This document shows positions 38,309 through 50,143 of a DNA stretch of 64,000 nucleotides, piece by piece. The notes beneath the pieces were generated by a model. The model saw nothing but the letters and a program-made list of their open reading frames with translations, made no database searches and was not told the DNA's origin. The translations under genes were made by a program, and so were the position numbers. The number at the start of each line of letters is the position of its first letter. Position 1 is the first letter of the stretch. The stretch comes from Erythroxylum novogranatense (taxonomy: Eukaryota; Streptophyta; Magnoliopsida; Malpighiales; Erythroxylaceae). The stretch lies in assembly GCA_029891385.1 (NCBI GenBank), contig CM057228.1, positions 23,556,809 through 23,620,808 of the forward strand, in the 5' to 3' direction.

Positions 38309-40150
38309 TGTTAGAGTAGTGCCCAAAGGCAATCCCTTTAGCGCATTTTGTTCATAGTCATGTACAGACTTTATGAATAAATAAAGCAAGGCATATTTCA
38401 TTTATTTGATATTCATTTTATTATGAATTGATAATGATCTTTAATCAAATTAATGAAGTCCACGATACATGACATAGCATGAAGGAAATTATGATGTGAT
38501 CATACTATTGAGATTCCTATCATGTGCAATTATGTCAATATCTAAATTATCCTAGTCATAGGATTAATGAGGCTGGACATCGTTAATCCGGATAGACTAG
38601 CACATGTCAAACTCCTTGATTGGATCAAGCGGTGGATCTCGAAGCGTAAATATTGAGATATTTAGATTTGACATGTGGATGCTTACTAGTGGTAGTAAGT
38701 ACATTGGATGACTGCTATGAGATCATCACATGGATGTCTATACAAATGTCGATGATAATCTCATCATAGCAATGGTGCAAGTATCCTTAGACTTGAGGTA
38801 CTCAAGGATATCTTGGGTACTAATTACGTACTTTGACTCCATTCCTTGTTGCCTTTCGAGGTCGCTCATAGGGTGGTGATTGGGTGCACTTGAGGTATTG
38901 AAGGTAATTGAGTAGCCAATAGAGGATTCACCACTTACATTATAGCAGAAGAGATACCCATGACCTCTTATCGGGATCATTACTTTGAAGTCTCTGGCGC
39001 GGAGCATACATATGTCATGAAGATGGTCTTCATGGACATATAAAGTAATGAGTCCTAGACGAGAACCGATTAAACTTGGACTAGATTTGATCGATCGGTC
39101 TAGTAAGAGTTGACACATTGCCCATACTCAAACCAAGTGGGGTATAGCATGGTGAAAGGACGAATTGCACGGTAATTGTCTATGGAAGGGTTCGTGATAT
39201 GGTTTCATTAGTCAAACCAATTACTTTCCGGTCAATTGGGGTCGTGATGTGTTGCTAGATACCGCTCATGACTTGCTCAGATTAAGTGTTAATCTAAGTG
39301 GCCAACATAACCGGGAACCTAATGGGTCACACGCATAAGAGTGACTCGGAGAATCTGTAAAATAGTTTCGGACAGAGATCCGATATCTGGAGAGCAATAG
39401 GATTAAATGGATCCCGATGAGATTGGGATATGTCCGATGAGATCGCGACATCGACATTCTTTGAAACCGTTTCGGTGATTTTTCACGCCGTGGGGCGAGC
39501 AAGGTAGTAGGACCGACCCCAGTTTGACTGGACCACTTCAGCAATTATATATATTAATTAATTAAGTAAATAATTAATTAATTATATATATATATATGCA
39601 TTTCGGTGGAGCCATTAAAATGGAGAGGATTAGTTAAGTTTGAAAAGTCAAACTTAATGATGATTTAGCATTTTAAGGCATTTTATGCCTACCAACGTGG
39701 ATAGCCATTCAACCAAGCTCTTTTATATGTTTTTTAAGTGTTAAATAAACACATTAGAAGATTATTGAAGGAAGCTTGTACGTAGGTTGAAGGAGAAGGG
39801 TCGAAAGCTTAAGAGTTAAGCTTTGAAAATTTGGTTTTTCATCTTCTTCATCTCTTCCATTCAAGTTGCTTCTACTCTCCAAGGCTCCACCAAGATCATT
39901 TCACTTGCTCTCCAAGGCTAAGGTAAGAGCTAGCACTCTTCTCTTTAGTCTAGCTATTCCCGGGTCAAAAGAGTTTGTCCCTGTTAGGTTTTCCGACCTC
40001 TGCGTGGATCTGATTAGAGGCGGTCTCCTTTGGTCGTTATGGTTTGATTGTTTATACATACACATGGATCCTGGCTTTCGGGAATGTCCGGGACTCAAAA
40101 TTTTAAATTCGCACTGTGGGCATGTGATGCCTACCCGGGATTTTCCTACA
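38309..40150 (+). repeat. Element D 5' LTR (1842 bp)
   Basis: TGTTAGAG...CCTACA. An AT repeat made of TATA and TTAA steps lies at 39544-39599. A TATA-like TTTTATATG at about 39721 precedes a purine- then pyrimidine-rich leader. A splice-donor match AAG|GTAAGA is at 39920-39927. The + frame at 39866-40231 overlaps that donor and has no recognisable domain. The start is near-identical to the 3' LTR apart from small indels in G/C runs. Confidence 0.92.
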
Positions 40151-40151
40151 G

Positions 40152-40165
40152 TGGTATCAGAGCCA
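40152..40165 (+). other. Element D primer-binding site (initiator-Met tRNA)
   Basis: TGGTATCAGAGCCA one base after the LTR end. Confidence 0.92.
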
Positions 40166-41289
40166 CTTGTGTTGTATAAACAAATCGAAATGATAACTAG
40201 GTCGGAGTTCCTTAGTGAATTGAGCTGCTGATGCATGTTATTTGTGTGAATTTCGAATCAGTATAGAGATGCATGTTTTCGAAATTTCTTGCTCAGAATT
40301 GTTCATAACATGTTATAGAATATGTTTGTGAAAGATGAGAATTTATCAATTTGATTTGATATGGTTTTGCTATTTAATTCCCTCAAGTTTCGGATGCTGT
40401 CTTGTTGATAGTTTCTGAAACAGGTATGCTTGTAAATTCGAGAATAAATTCTAGAAAAATTGTTTTTCGGATTGGTTTTCACTGACATGTCCCTAAGATG
40501 TTTGTGAATGTCTCTGTGGATGGAAAAATGTTTTCAAGGTGATTTACCATTTATTTCCGAATTTCTTGTGTGCTGATGGGAATGTTTGTGTTGGAGAACA
40601 CAGATTCTGGTTCGGCTAGATTGCTGAGGTTCAATGAGTTTTTGTGGGAAATAAATCCTGGAAAAATTCATGGATCATGTTGGGAACATGTTTTAACCTC
40701 TTTAATTTTCTCAGTATTTATTGAAAGTGTTTCAATGGTCATTTTGAGCAAAATGTTGAGCTTGGCAGTTTTGAGAAACTTGCTGGGGCTGTTTTGTTTG
40801 GAATGATTGGTTGTGTTATTTTCTGTTCCAATGCCATGAATCATTTTTATAGTGATTAAAAATGTGTTATATTGATGTGTCATGCATTCCAAGTTGAGAT
40901 TCTTGAATTTAGGTTTCCAATAATTTTTGGATATCGATTAGGTCACTTTAGCGTCTCGTTAGCTTATTCCGTTATCTTGGTTATTTTGGCCGTCGCAATT
41001 TTTTGTGACAAGTGCCGGAGTAATCTTGATAACGTGTAGCCTACCTAGAGATACTTAGCATGATTATTTGGTGTCCTTGAATTATGTGGAAATCTAGTGA
41101 TTAATGGTGGATTAATCGGTTTCAAGGTTTTCATATATAGTTAGACTATATGGCATGCATGAGTTGATGAAAATGTTTCATTAGCACATTAATATAAAGG
41201 TTTATATACTTGTTATATTGGTGTTGTGCATTGGAAATGACTGGATTGAGAATTAGCCGATTAGATAGCAATTCCAAATGCACAAATGA

Positions 41290-41489
41290 ACAAGTCGACT
41301 TATATGTTCATAAGTCGACTTATATGTTCATAAGTCGACTTGTTTGGTGCACTGTAGACTAATAAGTCGACTTGCACAATGGTACAAGTAGACTTGTTCA
41401 TGCACAGTTGCACAAGTCGACTTACATATGCATAAGTCGACTTATACAGAGACATAAGTCGACTTATACATATACAAGTCGACTTATAT
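41290..41489. repeat. AAGTCGACTT palindrome array in D leader
   Basis: Ten-base perfect palindromes AAGTCGACTT start at 41292, 41312, 41332, 41374, 41414, 41434, 41456 and 41476, with a variant at 41394. The step is 20 bp or close to a multiple of it. It lies between PBS and gag. E has an array at the matching place. Confidence 0.88.
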
Positions 41490-41661
41490 CATGTCTTGGT
41501 GGGATGATGGGTGATTTTCGGTATAAATTCAATGTGATTGATGCAATGCCCTAAATCAGACCATATAGTCATGGTGACTATGATCCTTGGATGAGATTAG
41601 AAAGATGAGACCTAAAATCCCTCATTTAAAATATGAAAACTAACGCCTTCCATTAATATGG

Positions 41662-42073
41662 TAAGAACCAGAGTTCTTATAGGGTTGGGTTGTTGAGCTA
41701 ACCTCAAGCTCACTCTATACGAATATGTTCAAACCATGAAAATATGATTTTCGGATTAATGGGTCGGTTTTCCTAGAAGCGTTGATTTGTTGAGCTAACC
41801 TCAAGGTCAGCGTGGACAGAGGCTAAATTGGGTAGTGTACATCGGATGTGCGCGCATCGTGTTGATAACCCAATGTATGTGCATACATCATTATTGATAA
41901 GATCGGGCGATAGTTGTGTCTAAGATGTAATTGGTATGTACGATACCTCCGAGACATAAGATGGCTTGTTGAGCTAACCTCAAGGTCATTCTTAATGTCG
42001 GTCATCGATGATGCAATTGGTATGACTGATACCTACCGATTGACCTAAGAAATGGCTTGTTGGGCAAACCCAA
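41662..42073 (+). other. Conserved hairpin series in D leader
   Basis: TAAGAAC-CAGA-GTTCTTA (41662-41679) is followed by four short stem-loops: TTGAG-CTAAC-CTCAA at 41693, 41790 and 41969, and TTGGG-CAAA-CCCAA at 42060. In E the matching loops are at 50312, 50343, 50439, 50620 and 50710, with stems TTGAG/CTCAA, TTGGA/TCCAA and TTGGG/CTCAA. The changes preserve pairing. The position between PBS and gag is where retroelement packaging and dimerisation signals lie. Confidence 0.6.
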
Positions 42074-42263
42074 GGTCATTCTTAGTAATGTCGGATATCG
42101 ACCCACTAGGTCAATGTGCCATTTTGTTTCATGGATTCATGATGAGGGTTATGGATTCTATTGAAACTAGTGGGAGTCATATGTTTGTCATTTAAGTCCT
42201 TATGAGTATACATTTAATCCTATTCTAACTATATTTCTCTCTCTACGTTTAGGTTGATTGAAG

Positions 42264-43125
42264 ATGTCGACTAGTGTGAATCTTCGCTCACTAATGGATG
42301 CAAACAAATTAACCGGACCAAATTTTCTTGATTGGCTGCGGAATCTGAGAATTGTTCTCAGATCTGAGGATCTAGGATATATCCTTGATTTTCCGCTTCG
42401 GATCCACTTCTGAAGGAGCTTCGATGATGATCGGAAGGCATATCGTAAGCATCTAAAAGCGGTGACATAGCCACCGCATTATGCTTGCATCGATGTCACT
42501 GAGCTGCGAATAAAGACGAGTCTATGGATGCTCACACGATAGTGTTTCATCTTAGAGAGTTGTTTGATGAGCAAGCACGGTCCGAGCGGTTCGAGACCTC
42601 AAGGTTGCTCTTTACAACGAAGATGACTCTGGTTCATCTGCGAAGGCAATATGCATTGAAGATGAATGGCTATATTGAGAGGTTGGCCGTCTTAGGTTTT
42701 GTGATGGATTACGAGTTAAGTATAGACTTAATTCTTGTTGGTTTGTCGATAGTTATTCACGGTTTGTGTTGAACTATCGAATGAACCAAATATCCACCAC
42801 AATTCCCGAGTGATCAATCTGCTCAAGGCAATGCAGAACAAGTTGTCAAGCAAGATAGCAAAGCGTTGTTATTGGTGGATTCTTCTTCCTCTGGTTCCAA
42901 GAAGAGGAAGCAGAAGAAGAAAAAGGCTCAAAAGCCGCGAAAGGAAGTGCAGCGAAAGGCAAGAAGAAGACCAAAGAGACGCACCAAAAGGTACCGCTTC
43001 CATTCGGTAAGACCGGTCATTGGAGGCGAATCGCAAAGTTTATCTGGAAGAAGCTGAAGCGAAGAAGGCATCATCGCCTCGACTTCTTCGGTATGTTTGT
43101 CATTGAGGTTATCTGTTTCGATCAT
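42264..43125 (+). pseudogene. Element D gag remnant
   Basis: Structural Gag of a Copia element, which would form the virus-like particle. The ATG at 42264 opens MSTSVNLRSLMDANKLTGPN, followed by a Copia-Gag-like stretch (FLDWLRNLRIVLRSE), then a stop at 42411. The continuation in another frame (42524-42772) has MNGYIERLAVLGFVMDYELS, typical of the UBN2 Gag family. A lysine-rich linker and a decayed CCHC zinc knuckle follow (about 42994-43034), with two of its cysteine codons disrupted by short indels. Start chosen by alignment with E and the acceptor 11 bases upstream. Nonfunctional as read, though some frame breaks may be consensus errors. Confidence 0.85.
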
Positions 43126-46100
43126 AACATATGGGTATTAGATACGGTTGTGGCTCACACATATGCAATGATATGCAGGGCCTCGAGAGGCGATGGCGAC
43201 TCATAAAGGGAGAAATGGACTGCGTGTTGGCAATGGAGCAAGAGTTCTTTGCATTAGCCGTAGGGACTTATGTTTTGACACTCCCGGTGGGCTTGTACTT
43301 AACTTGGATGATTGTTATTTTGTACGTGTTAACAAAGAACATCTTGTCTGCATTTCTTGTTTAAATAGAGTTGGTTTCTATTTGTCTTTTGGTAACAATG
43401 GTTGTTCTATTAGTTCAAATGGAATGCTTTATGGTGCTTGGTACATTATGCAATGGAATTTACATATTAGATATGTCACATCCAGTTATGAATGTCAATG
43501 GCGCTAAAAGACATAAAGAGATAATTTAAAATCAACTTACTTATGGCATTGTCGCATGGCCATATAAATGAGAGACACATCGCTAAGCTCCACAAGAGTG
43601 GAAGTTTAGGGTCATTCGATTATGAATCTTATGACACATGTGAATCTTGTTTATTAGGCAAGATGACTAAGTTACCTTTAAGGAAAAGTGGTGAGCAATT
43701 GGATTATTAGACTTAATACATTCAGATGTATGTGGTTCGATGTCCATCCATGCGAAGTGGTTGCAGTTACTTCATTACCTTTATCGATGATTATTCTCGA
43801 TATGGGTTTTGTGTCGATGAGATACAAATCTGAAGCGTTTGAAAAGTTCAAACAATTGAAATGAAATAGAAAAATAACTTGGTAAAAGTATCAAAACATT
43901 ACGATCCGATCGTGGTGGTGAATACTTAGACCAAGAGTTTTGATTATCTCGAGATAATGGGATATTATCTCGATGGACCCTCCTACACACCACTGGCATA
44001 ATGGTGTGGCGAAAGGAGAAATCGAACCTTGTTGGACGTGGTACGATCTATGATGGGCTTTTGCACAGATTACCAAAATCCTTTTGGGGATATGCACTTG
44101 AGACATTTGTTTACTTGTTAAGCGAGTTCCATCAAGCAGTTGATGTTACTCCATATGAGATGTGGACTAACAAGAAACCTTATCTTTCTTATTTGAAAGT
44201 ATGGGGTTGTCACGCTTATGTGAAGCGGACACGGTCGAGATAAGCTTGAAGCAAAGTCGATAAATGTTTGTTCGTAGGATATCCTAAAGAAACAAGAGGA
44301 TATCAATTCTACTTTCTTTGAGGAACAAAAGATGTTTGTTTGATGCATGCTGTCTTTTAGAGAAAGAGTTTCTTTTAAAAGAGGGCGATTGGGAGCAAAG
44401 TGGAACTTGAAGAAGTTCAAGATGCTTTCGGACGACGCGGATCAATGCGTGAATCAAAGCGTAACTCATCTGAGATGAGGTAACAGTTCAACCTTCTACT
44501 ACACACGAAAGTCGAGGTCAAGTAGGATACGCCTGTCCCCGAGAGATATGGATTTTCGTAAGTGAGCAGAATGACGTATTGCTTTCATAGAGGATGATGA
44601 GCCTACTACCTATGAAGAGGTTCGAAGAGTTGAGTGCGAAAAATGGCTTCGTGCCATGAAATCGAAATGGATTCCATGTATGAAAACCAAGTATGGACTT
44701 TGGTTGATGCACTGAAGGATAAAACCTATAGGGTGCAAATGGGTTTTCAAGAAGAAAGCGGCATGGATGGTAATGTGCTTACCTATAAAGCAAGGCTTGT
44801 GGGTAAAGGCTTTCGTCAAAGACAAGGAGTTGACTATGACGAGACCTTGATCCAAAGAGCAATGCTTAAATCCATTAGGATACTCCTAGCCATTGCGCTC
44901 ATTATGATTATGAGATATGGAAAATGGATGTGAAGACGACTTTCTGAATGGAAATCTGGCCGAGGATGTGTACATGACACAACCTCGAGGGCTTCATTTC
45001 ACGATGGCGAAAAGGTATGCAAGCTTCGTAAATCCATTTATGGATTGAAGCAAGCATCCAGAGTTGGAATATCCGTTTGATGAGACAATCAAAGAGTTTG
45101 GTTTCTCACAAAATCCGGATGAACCTTGTGTGTACAAGAAAGTGAATAGAGCTGCGATCGTATTCCTTGTATTATATGTAGATGACATATTGTTGCTAGG
45201 AAGCGATGTCTCAATCTTGCAATCGGTAAAAATTTGGTTGTCAAACAATTTGCCATGAAAGACCTTGGAGAAGCAACTTATATCCTTGGGATAAAGATCT
45301 ATAGAGATAGATCGAAGAGGTTGCTGGTCTTTCACGATCAACGATACATAGACAAGGTGCTAAAGAGGTTTAGCATGGAACAATTCAAGAGAGGGTTTCT
45401 TCCCATTACTCATGGGATAACACTCTCAAGTCCATGTCCCAAGACATAGGATGAGAGGATGCGTATGAATATGATCCCGTATGCATCTGCGATGGGATCT
45501 ATTATACTTAATGCTATATCTGAGACCCGATGTATCATATGCTCTAAGTGTTCGGCGGATACCAATCGGATCTTGGTGAGGTCCTTTGGGTAGGTGTCGA
45601 GAATATCTAAAGTACTTGCGAAGAACTAAGGATGTTTTCTTGATATTTGGAGATGGAAGTCTCAAGTGGCGGCATCTGGATGCTAGTTTTGAATCGATAA
45701 GGATGACTCGAGGTCCCAATCAGGTTATGTTTTCACACTAAATGGCGGGCGATCGGTTGGAAGAGTTCCAAGCAGAGACGGCTGGCGATTCAACGATCGA
45801 GGCGAGTACATTGCCACATCAAACGCTTGAAAGGAAGCGGTTTGGATCGAAGTTCATTTCGAACTTGGTGTGGTTCCTAGGCGTGATGGACCCATCTGTT
45901 GTATTGTGACAACCTTTGGGGCTATTCTTGCAGTAAAGGAACCAAGGTCTCATCGGCGATCCAAACACGTACTCGCCGATACCATTTGATTCGGAGATCA
46001 TTGCTCGGTGATGTCTGATAGAGAATTCCGAGCGAGAACATTCTTGATCCGTTGACAAAGCCGTTGCCACAGAAGAATTTTGATTCTCATGTACTCGCTT

Positions 46101-46132
46101 ATGGTATTAGATACCAAGGCAATTGGCTTTAG
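43126..46132 (+). pseudogene. Element D pol remnant (protease, integrase, RT, RNase H)
   Basis: Protease: LDT then GCGSHICNDMQGL across a frameshift near 43137-43185. Integrase zinc finger: WHCRM from 43543, then ESCLLGKMTK. Integrase core: LDLIHSDVCGSM near 43710 and ERRNRTLLDVV-like sequence near 44010. Reverse transcriptase: NQVWTLVD (44688), KARLVGKGFRQRQGVDYDET (about 44790) and the catalytic box YVDD at 45175-45186, then QFAMKDLGEATYILGIKIYRD. RNase H: traces from about 45640 (SGYVFTLNGG) to KEPRSHRRSKHVLADT near 45940. The last part, FDSHVLAYGIRYQGNWL, ends at a TAG at 46130-46132, just before the polypurine tract. Many frameshifts and stops make it inactive as read. Confidence 0.9.
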
Positions 46133-46136
46133 GTCA

Positions 46137-46146
46137 AGTGGGAGAT
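46137..46146 (+). other. Element D polypurine tract
   Basis: AAGTGGGAGAT directly before the 3' LTR start TGTTAGAG, the usual Copia arrangement, 4 bases after the pol stop. Confidence 0.85.
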
Positions 46147-46701
46147 TGTTAGAGTAGTGCCCTAAAGGCAATCCCCTTTAGCGCATTTTGTTCATAGTCA
46201 TGTACAGACTTTATGAATAAATAAAGCAAGGCATATTTCATTTATTTGATATTCATTTTATTATGAATTGATAATGATCTTTAATCAAATTAATGAAGTC
46301 CCTGATACATGACATAGCATGAAGGAAATTATGATGTGATCATACTATTGAGATTCCTATCATGTGCAATTATGTCAGTATCTAAATTATCCTAGTCATA
46401 GGATTAATGAGGCTGGACATCGTTAATCCGGATAGACTAGCACATGTCAAACTCCTTGATTGGATCAGCGGTGGATCTCGTAAAAGCTGTAAATATTGAG
46501 ATATTTAGATTTGACATGTGGATGCTTACTAGTGGTAGTAAGTGCATTGGATGACCTTTATGAGATCATCACATGGATGTCTATACAAATGTCGGTGATA
46601 ATCTCATCATAGCAATGGTGCAAGTATCCTTAGACTTGAGGTACTCAAGGATATCTTGGGTACTGATTCTGTACTTTGACTCCATTCCTTGTTGCCTTTC
46701 A
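46147..46701 (+). repeat. Element D 3' LTR, left piece
   Basis: Near-identical to 38309-38850; interrupted in GTTGCCTTTC(A) by element E. Confidence 0.9.
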
Positions 46702-48641
46702 TGTAAGTACAAGTCGACTTGTACTACTGATAAGTCGACTTGTTCTTGAAAAGTACCGATAAGTCGACTTGTACATTGCATAAGTTGACTTATTCAAGGG
46801 CTGCATCGTTTATTTGTGCCTAAAGGCAATCCCTTTAGCGCGTTTTATTCACGATCGTATGCTGGTGAATGAATAAATAAAGAAAAGGCATAATTCATTA
46901 ATTTGATGTTCATGAACATTGTTTATGAATTGATTGGATCTTTAATCGATTAATGAAGTCCATGATATATGACATAGCATGAAGGAAATTATGATGTGAT
47001 CATACTCACGAGATTCCTATCATGTGCAATTATGTCGATATCTAAATTCTCCTAGTCAAAGGATTAATGAGGCTGGACATCATTAATCCGGATAGACTAA
47101 CACATGTCATATTCCTTGATTGGATCAAGCGGTGGATCTCGAAACCGTAAATATGAGATATTTAGAATTGACATGTGGATGCTTACTAGCGGTAGTAAGT
47201 TCATTGGATGACCCGCCATGAGATCATCACATGGATATCTTATCTAGTGTCGGTGATAATCTCATCATAGCAATGGTGCAAGTATCCTTAGACTTGAGGT
47301 ACTCGAGGATATCTTGAATCTTGATCACTGCTTTGACTCCATTCCTTGTTGCCTTCGGAGATAACTCATAGGGTGGTGCTTGGAGTGCGGCTTGAGGTAT
47401 TGAAGATAATTGAGTAGCCAATAAAGGATTCACCACTTACGGATTAGCGTAAGAGATACCCATAGCCTCTTATCGGGATCATTACTCGAAATCTCGGCGA
47501 GTGAATATGTCATGAAGAGTGTCTTCATGGACATATAGAGTAATGAGTCCTAGGGCGAGATCTGTTATCACTTAGGCTAGACTCGGTCTAGTGAGAGTTG
47601 ACACTTTGACCATGCTCATAACCAAGTGGGGTATAGGATGGTGAAAGGACGAATTGCACCAGTAATTGTACATGGAAGGGTTTGTGATCCGGTTCGTGAT
47701 GAATACATCAAACCGATTACTTTCCGATCAATTCGGGGTCGTGATGTGTTGCTAGATACCGCTCATGACTTGCTCAGATTAATTGTTAATCTAAGTGGCC
47801 AATATAACCGGAGCCTAAAGGGTCTGCGCTTAAGAGTGTCTCGGAGAATCATAAAATAGTAATTGGACAGAGTTCCAATTATGGAAACATTAAATTAAAT
47901 GGATCCCAATGGGATTGGGATATGTCTGATGAGATCGCGACATCAATATTGCTAAGAAAGGTTTAGGAATTTGTTTGACATCGGGGCGAGAGGCAGTAGG
48001 ACCGACCCAGCTTGATGGACCTCTTAGTAATTATATATATGTTAATTAATTAAGTAATTAATTAATTAATATTATATATATATGCCATGTGTGCACATTG
48101 GAAAGAGGGAGAGGATGAGAGCTTTGACTTTTCAAAGCCTTATTACTTAATTCATTAAAGAATGAATGGCTAATATGGCTTACACTTGTCCTTCTCTTAT
48201 GGTACTCTTTTAAAGGTTAAAAGATACATATATGAAGGCTTGGAAAGGAGTAGTCGACGGTTGCTCAATGGGTAAGAAGAAAAGTGATACTTAAGTGTTA
48301 AGTTTCCTTGAAAAATTGGTTTTTCAAATCTTCTTCCTTAAGGCATAATCAGATTCTCTCTTCTCCAAGGCATGGATTCCAACGTCTTCTCAAGCTCTCC
48401 AGGACAGAGGTAGGCTCTAGCAGGCTTTAATCTGTTCTAGCTATTCTCGGGTCAAAGGGGTTTGATCCGGTTAGGTTTTCTGATCTCTGCGTGGATCACC
48501 TTTAGAGATAGTCTCTTTTGGCTATTTAGGTTTATGTCTTCATACGGATACCTGGATCCTGGGTTCGGGAAGGTCCCGGGAACAAAAAATTTTGTTTTCC
48601 GCTGCCTGTACATGTGATGTACCTCCCGGGATTTTCCTACA
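46702..48641 (+). repeat. Element E 5' LTR (1940 bp)
   Basis: The first 95 bases are four AAGTCGACTT units (46711, 46732, 46761, variant at 46781). From about 46817 it resembles the D LTR (GCCTAAAGGCAATCCCTTTAGCG). AT-step repeat at 48030-48083. Donor-like GAG|GTAGGC at 48420, weaker than in D. Ends TTTTCCTACA. Confidence 0.9.
46711..46790. repeat. AAGTCGACTT array at the start of E 5' LTR
   Basis: Four units 20-29 bp apart beginning 9 bases inside the LTR. The D LTR has no such array and begins TGTTAGAGTAG instead. The 3' LTR copy has units at 54604, 54624, 54653 and 54674. Confidence 0.85.
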
Positions 48642-48642
48642 G

Positions 48643-48655
48643 TGGTATCAAAGCG
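48643..48655 (+). other. Element E primer-binding site
   Basis: TGGTATCAAAGCG, one base after the LTR. Differs by one base from the initiator-Met complement TGGTATCAGAGC. Confidence 0.8.
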
Positions 48656-49764
48656 TCTGGTATCCCGTATGAAGCTAAAACCTAAGCTAGATCAGAAACC
48701 CTAAGTGCTGTTGATGTTGATGCATGTGTACTGCCCAGATTTCGAATTGCTATAGAGATAGGGTTTTCGAAATTTTTCTAGCCAGAAATGTTCATAACAT
48801 GTTAGAGAATATGTCTATGAATTTTCAGAATTTATCGATTTGATTTGGTATACTTTTGCTAATTAATTCCCTAAGGTTACAGATGCTGTTTTGTGAAACG
48901 ATTCTGGAACAGGCAGTAGTATAAAATCGAGAATAAATTCTATAAAAATCTTTTTCTGGATTTTCCTTCACCTACATGTCTCTAAGATGTTGGTGAATGT
49001 CTGTGAGCATGGAAATTGGATTTCAAGGTGATTGGATATTTATTCACGAATTTATTCTATGCTGTTGGGAATTGCTGTGCTGATGAACACAGATTTTGAA
49101 TCGGTTTTGTTATTTAGGTTGACTGAGTTTTTGATGGCATAAAATCCTGAAACAATTCATGTAGCATGTTCTGAACATTTAGTAACCTATATAATTTTCT
49201 CATGATTTATTGAAATTGTTTCATTGATCATTTCAAGCAATGTACAGAACTGGACAGTTTTGGTGAAAATTGTTGAGACTGCTTTGCTTGGCTTGATTGA
49301 GTGTGCTTTTTCAGTTCCAATGCCTTGCACCATTTTTAATGTGATTAAAAATGTGTTATCTTGATGTAGTATGATTTTCAAACTGAATTGCTTGAATTTG
49401 TTTATCCTAGAATTTTCGGATGCCTAATTGATCACCTTTGTGTCTCGTTAGTATATTTCATTTTCTTGCTTGTTTTGGCCGTCACAATTTTTGTGACAAG
49501 TGCCGGAGTAAATTTGATAATGTATATGCTAGCTAGAGATGCTTAGGATGATAATTTGGGTGTTCCTAAATTGTTTGGAAATTAATGAGTTTTGACTCAT
49601 TTCAAGCTTTTCATATAGTTTGACTATTTAAGGCATTCATGGATCAATGAAGTGTTCATTGATACATCAACTAACAGATATTACCTTAGGTATGATGGTA
49701 TTGAGAATTGGAATTGCATTGATTGAGGAATTAGCGATTAGAGATTTTAGCAAAATTCCTGAAT

Positions 49765-50143
49765 AAGTCGACTTGTAATGGAATAAGTCGACTTGTTCAA
49801 GGTTTTGGATAAGTCGACTTGTGTATAGAATAAATCGACTTGTTCAAGATTTCAGTATAAGTCGACTTGTAGCTTCTTGTAAGTGGACTTATACATGGGC
49901 AGTGAAATAAGTCGACTTGTGTCATACAAGTGGAGCTTGTGTGTAAGAAGCATAAGTCGACTTGATGACACAAGTCCACTTATTTCACTGCCCATGTATA
50001 AGTCGACTTACAAGAAGCTACAAGTCGACTTATACTGAAATCTTGAACAAGTCGACTTATTCTATACACAAGTCGACTTATCCAAAAACCTTGAACAAGT
50101 CGACAGAAGCATAAGTCGACTTGCATTTGATGAAAGTCGACTT
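49765..50143. repeat. AAGTCGACTT array in E leader
   Basis: About 17 palindrome units, perfect or with one change, between 49765 and 50143, about 1.1 kb after the LTR as in D. It is longer than in D because a 140-bp inverted copy has been added. Confidence 0.88.
49787..50104. repeat. Inverted repeat of about 139 bp in E leader
   Basis: Left arm 49787-49925 and right arm 49965-50104 are reverse complements with only a few mismatches, separated by 39 bp. The right arm is flanked by the direct repeat AGAAGCATAAGTCGACTTG (49946-49964 and 50105-50123), so the inverted copy appears to have been added inside the array. As RNA this would form a long hairpin just upstream of gag. Confidence 0.85.

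Larger units (their letters stand above)
39923..42252 (+). other. Predicted leader intron of D (LTR to gag)
   Basis: Donor AAG|GTAAGA near the 3' end of the LTR. Acceptor: a C/T tract CTCTCTCTACGTTTAG|GT ending at 42252, only 11 bases before the gag ATG at 42264. Removal would delete the PBS, palindrome array and hairpins and place gag just after the cap-proximal leader. E has both sites at matching positions (48420 and 50903). Inferred; RNA evidence is needed. Confidence 0.45.

Noticed and set aside
39866..40236. Overlapping frames on both strands in the D LTR (121 and 111 codons)
   Set aside because: They overlap each other and the LTR end; neither shows a domain, and the second D LTR breaks them by indels.
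41290..41489. CRISPR-like array of short repeats at regular steps
   Set aside because: Repeats are 10-bp palindromes with 10-bp similar spacers inside a plant Copia leader; no cas genes and a eukaryotic context.
44118..44420. - strand frames across D and E pol
   Set aside because: Shadows of the decayed + strand integrase and reverse transcriptase.
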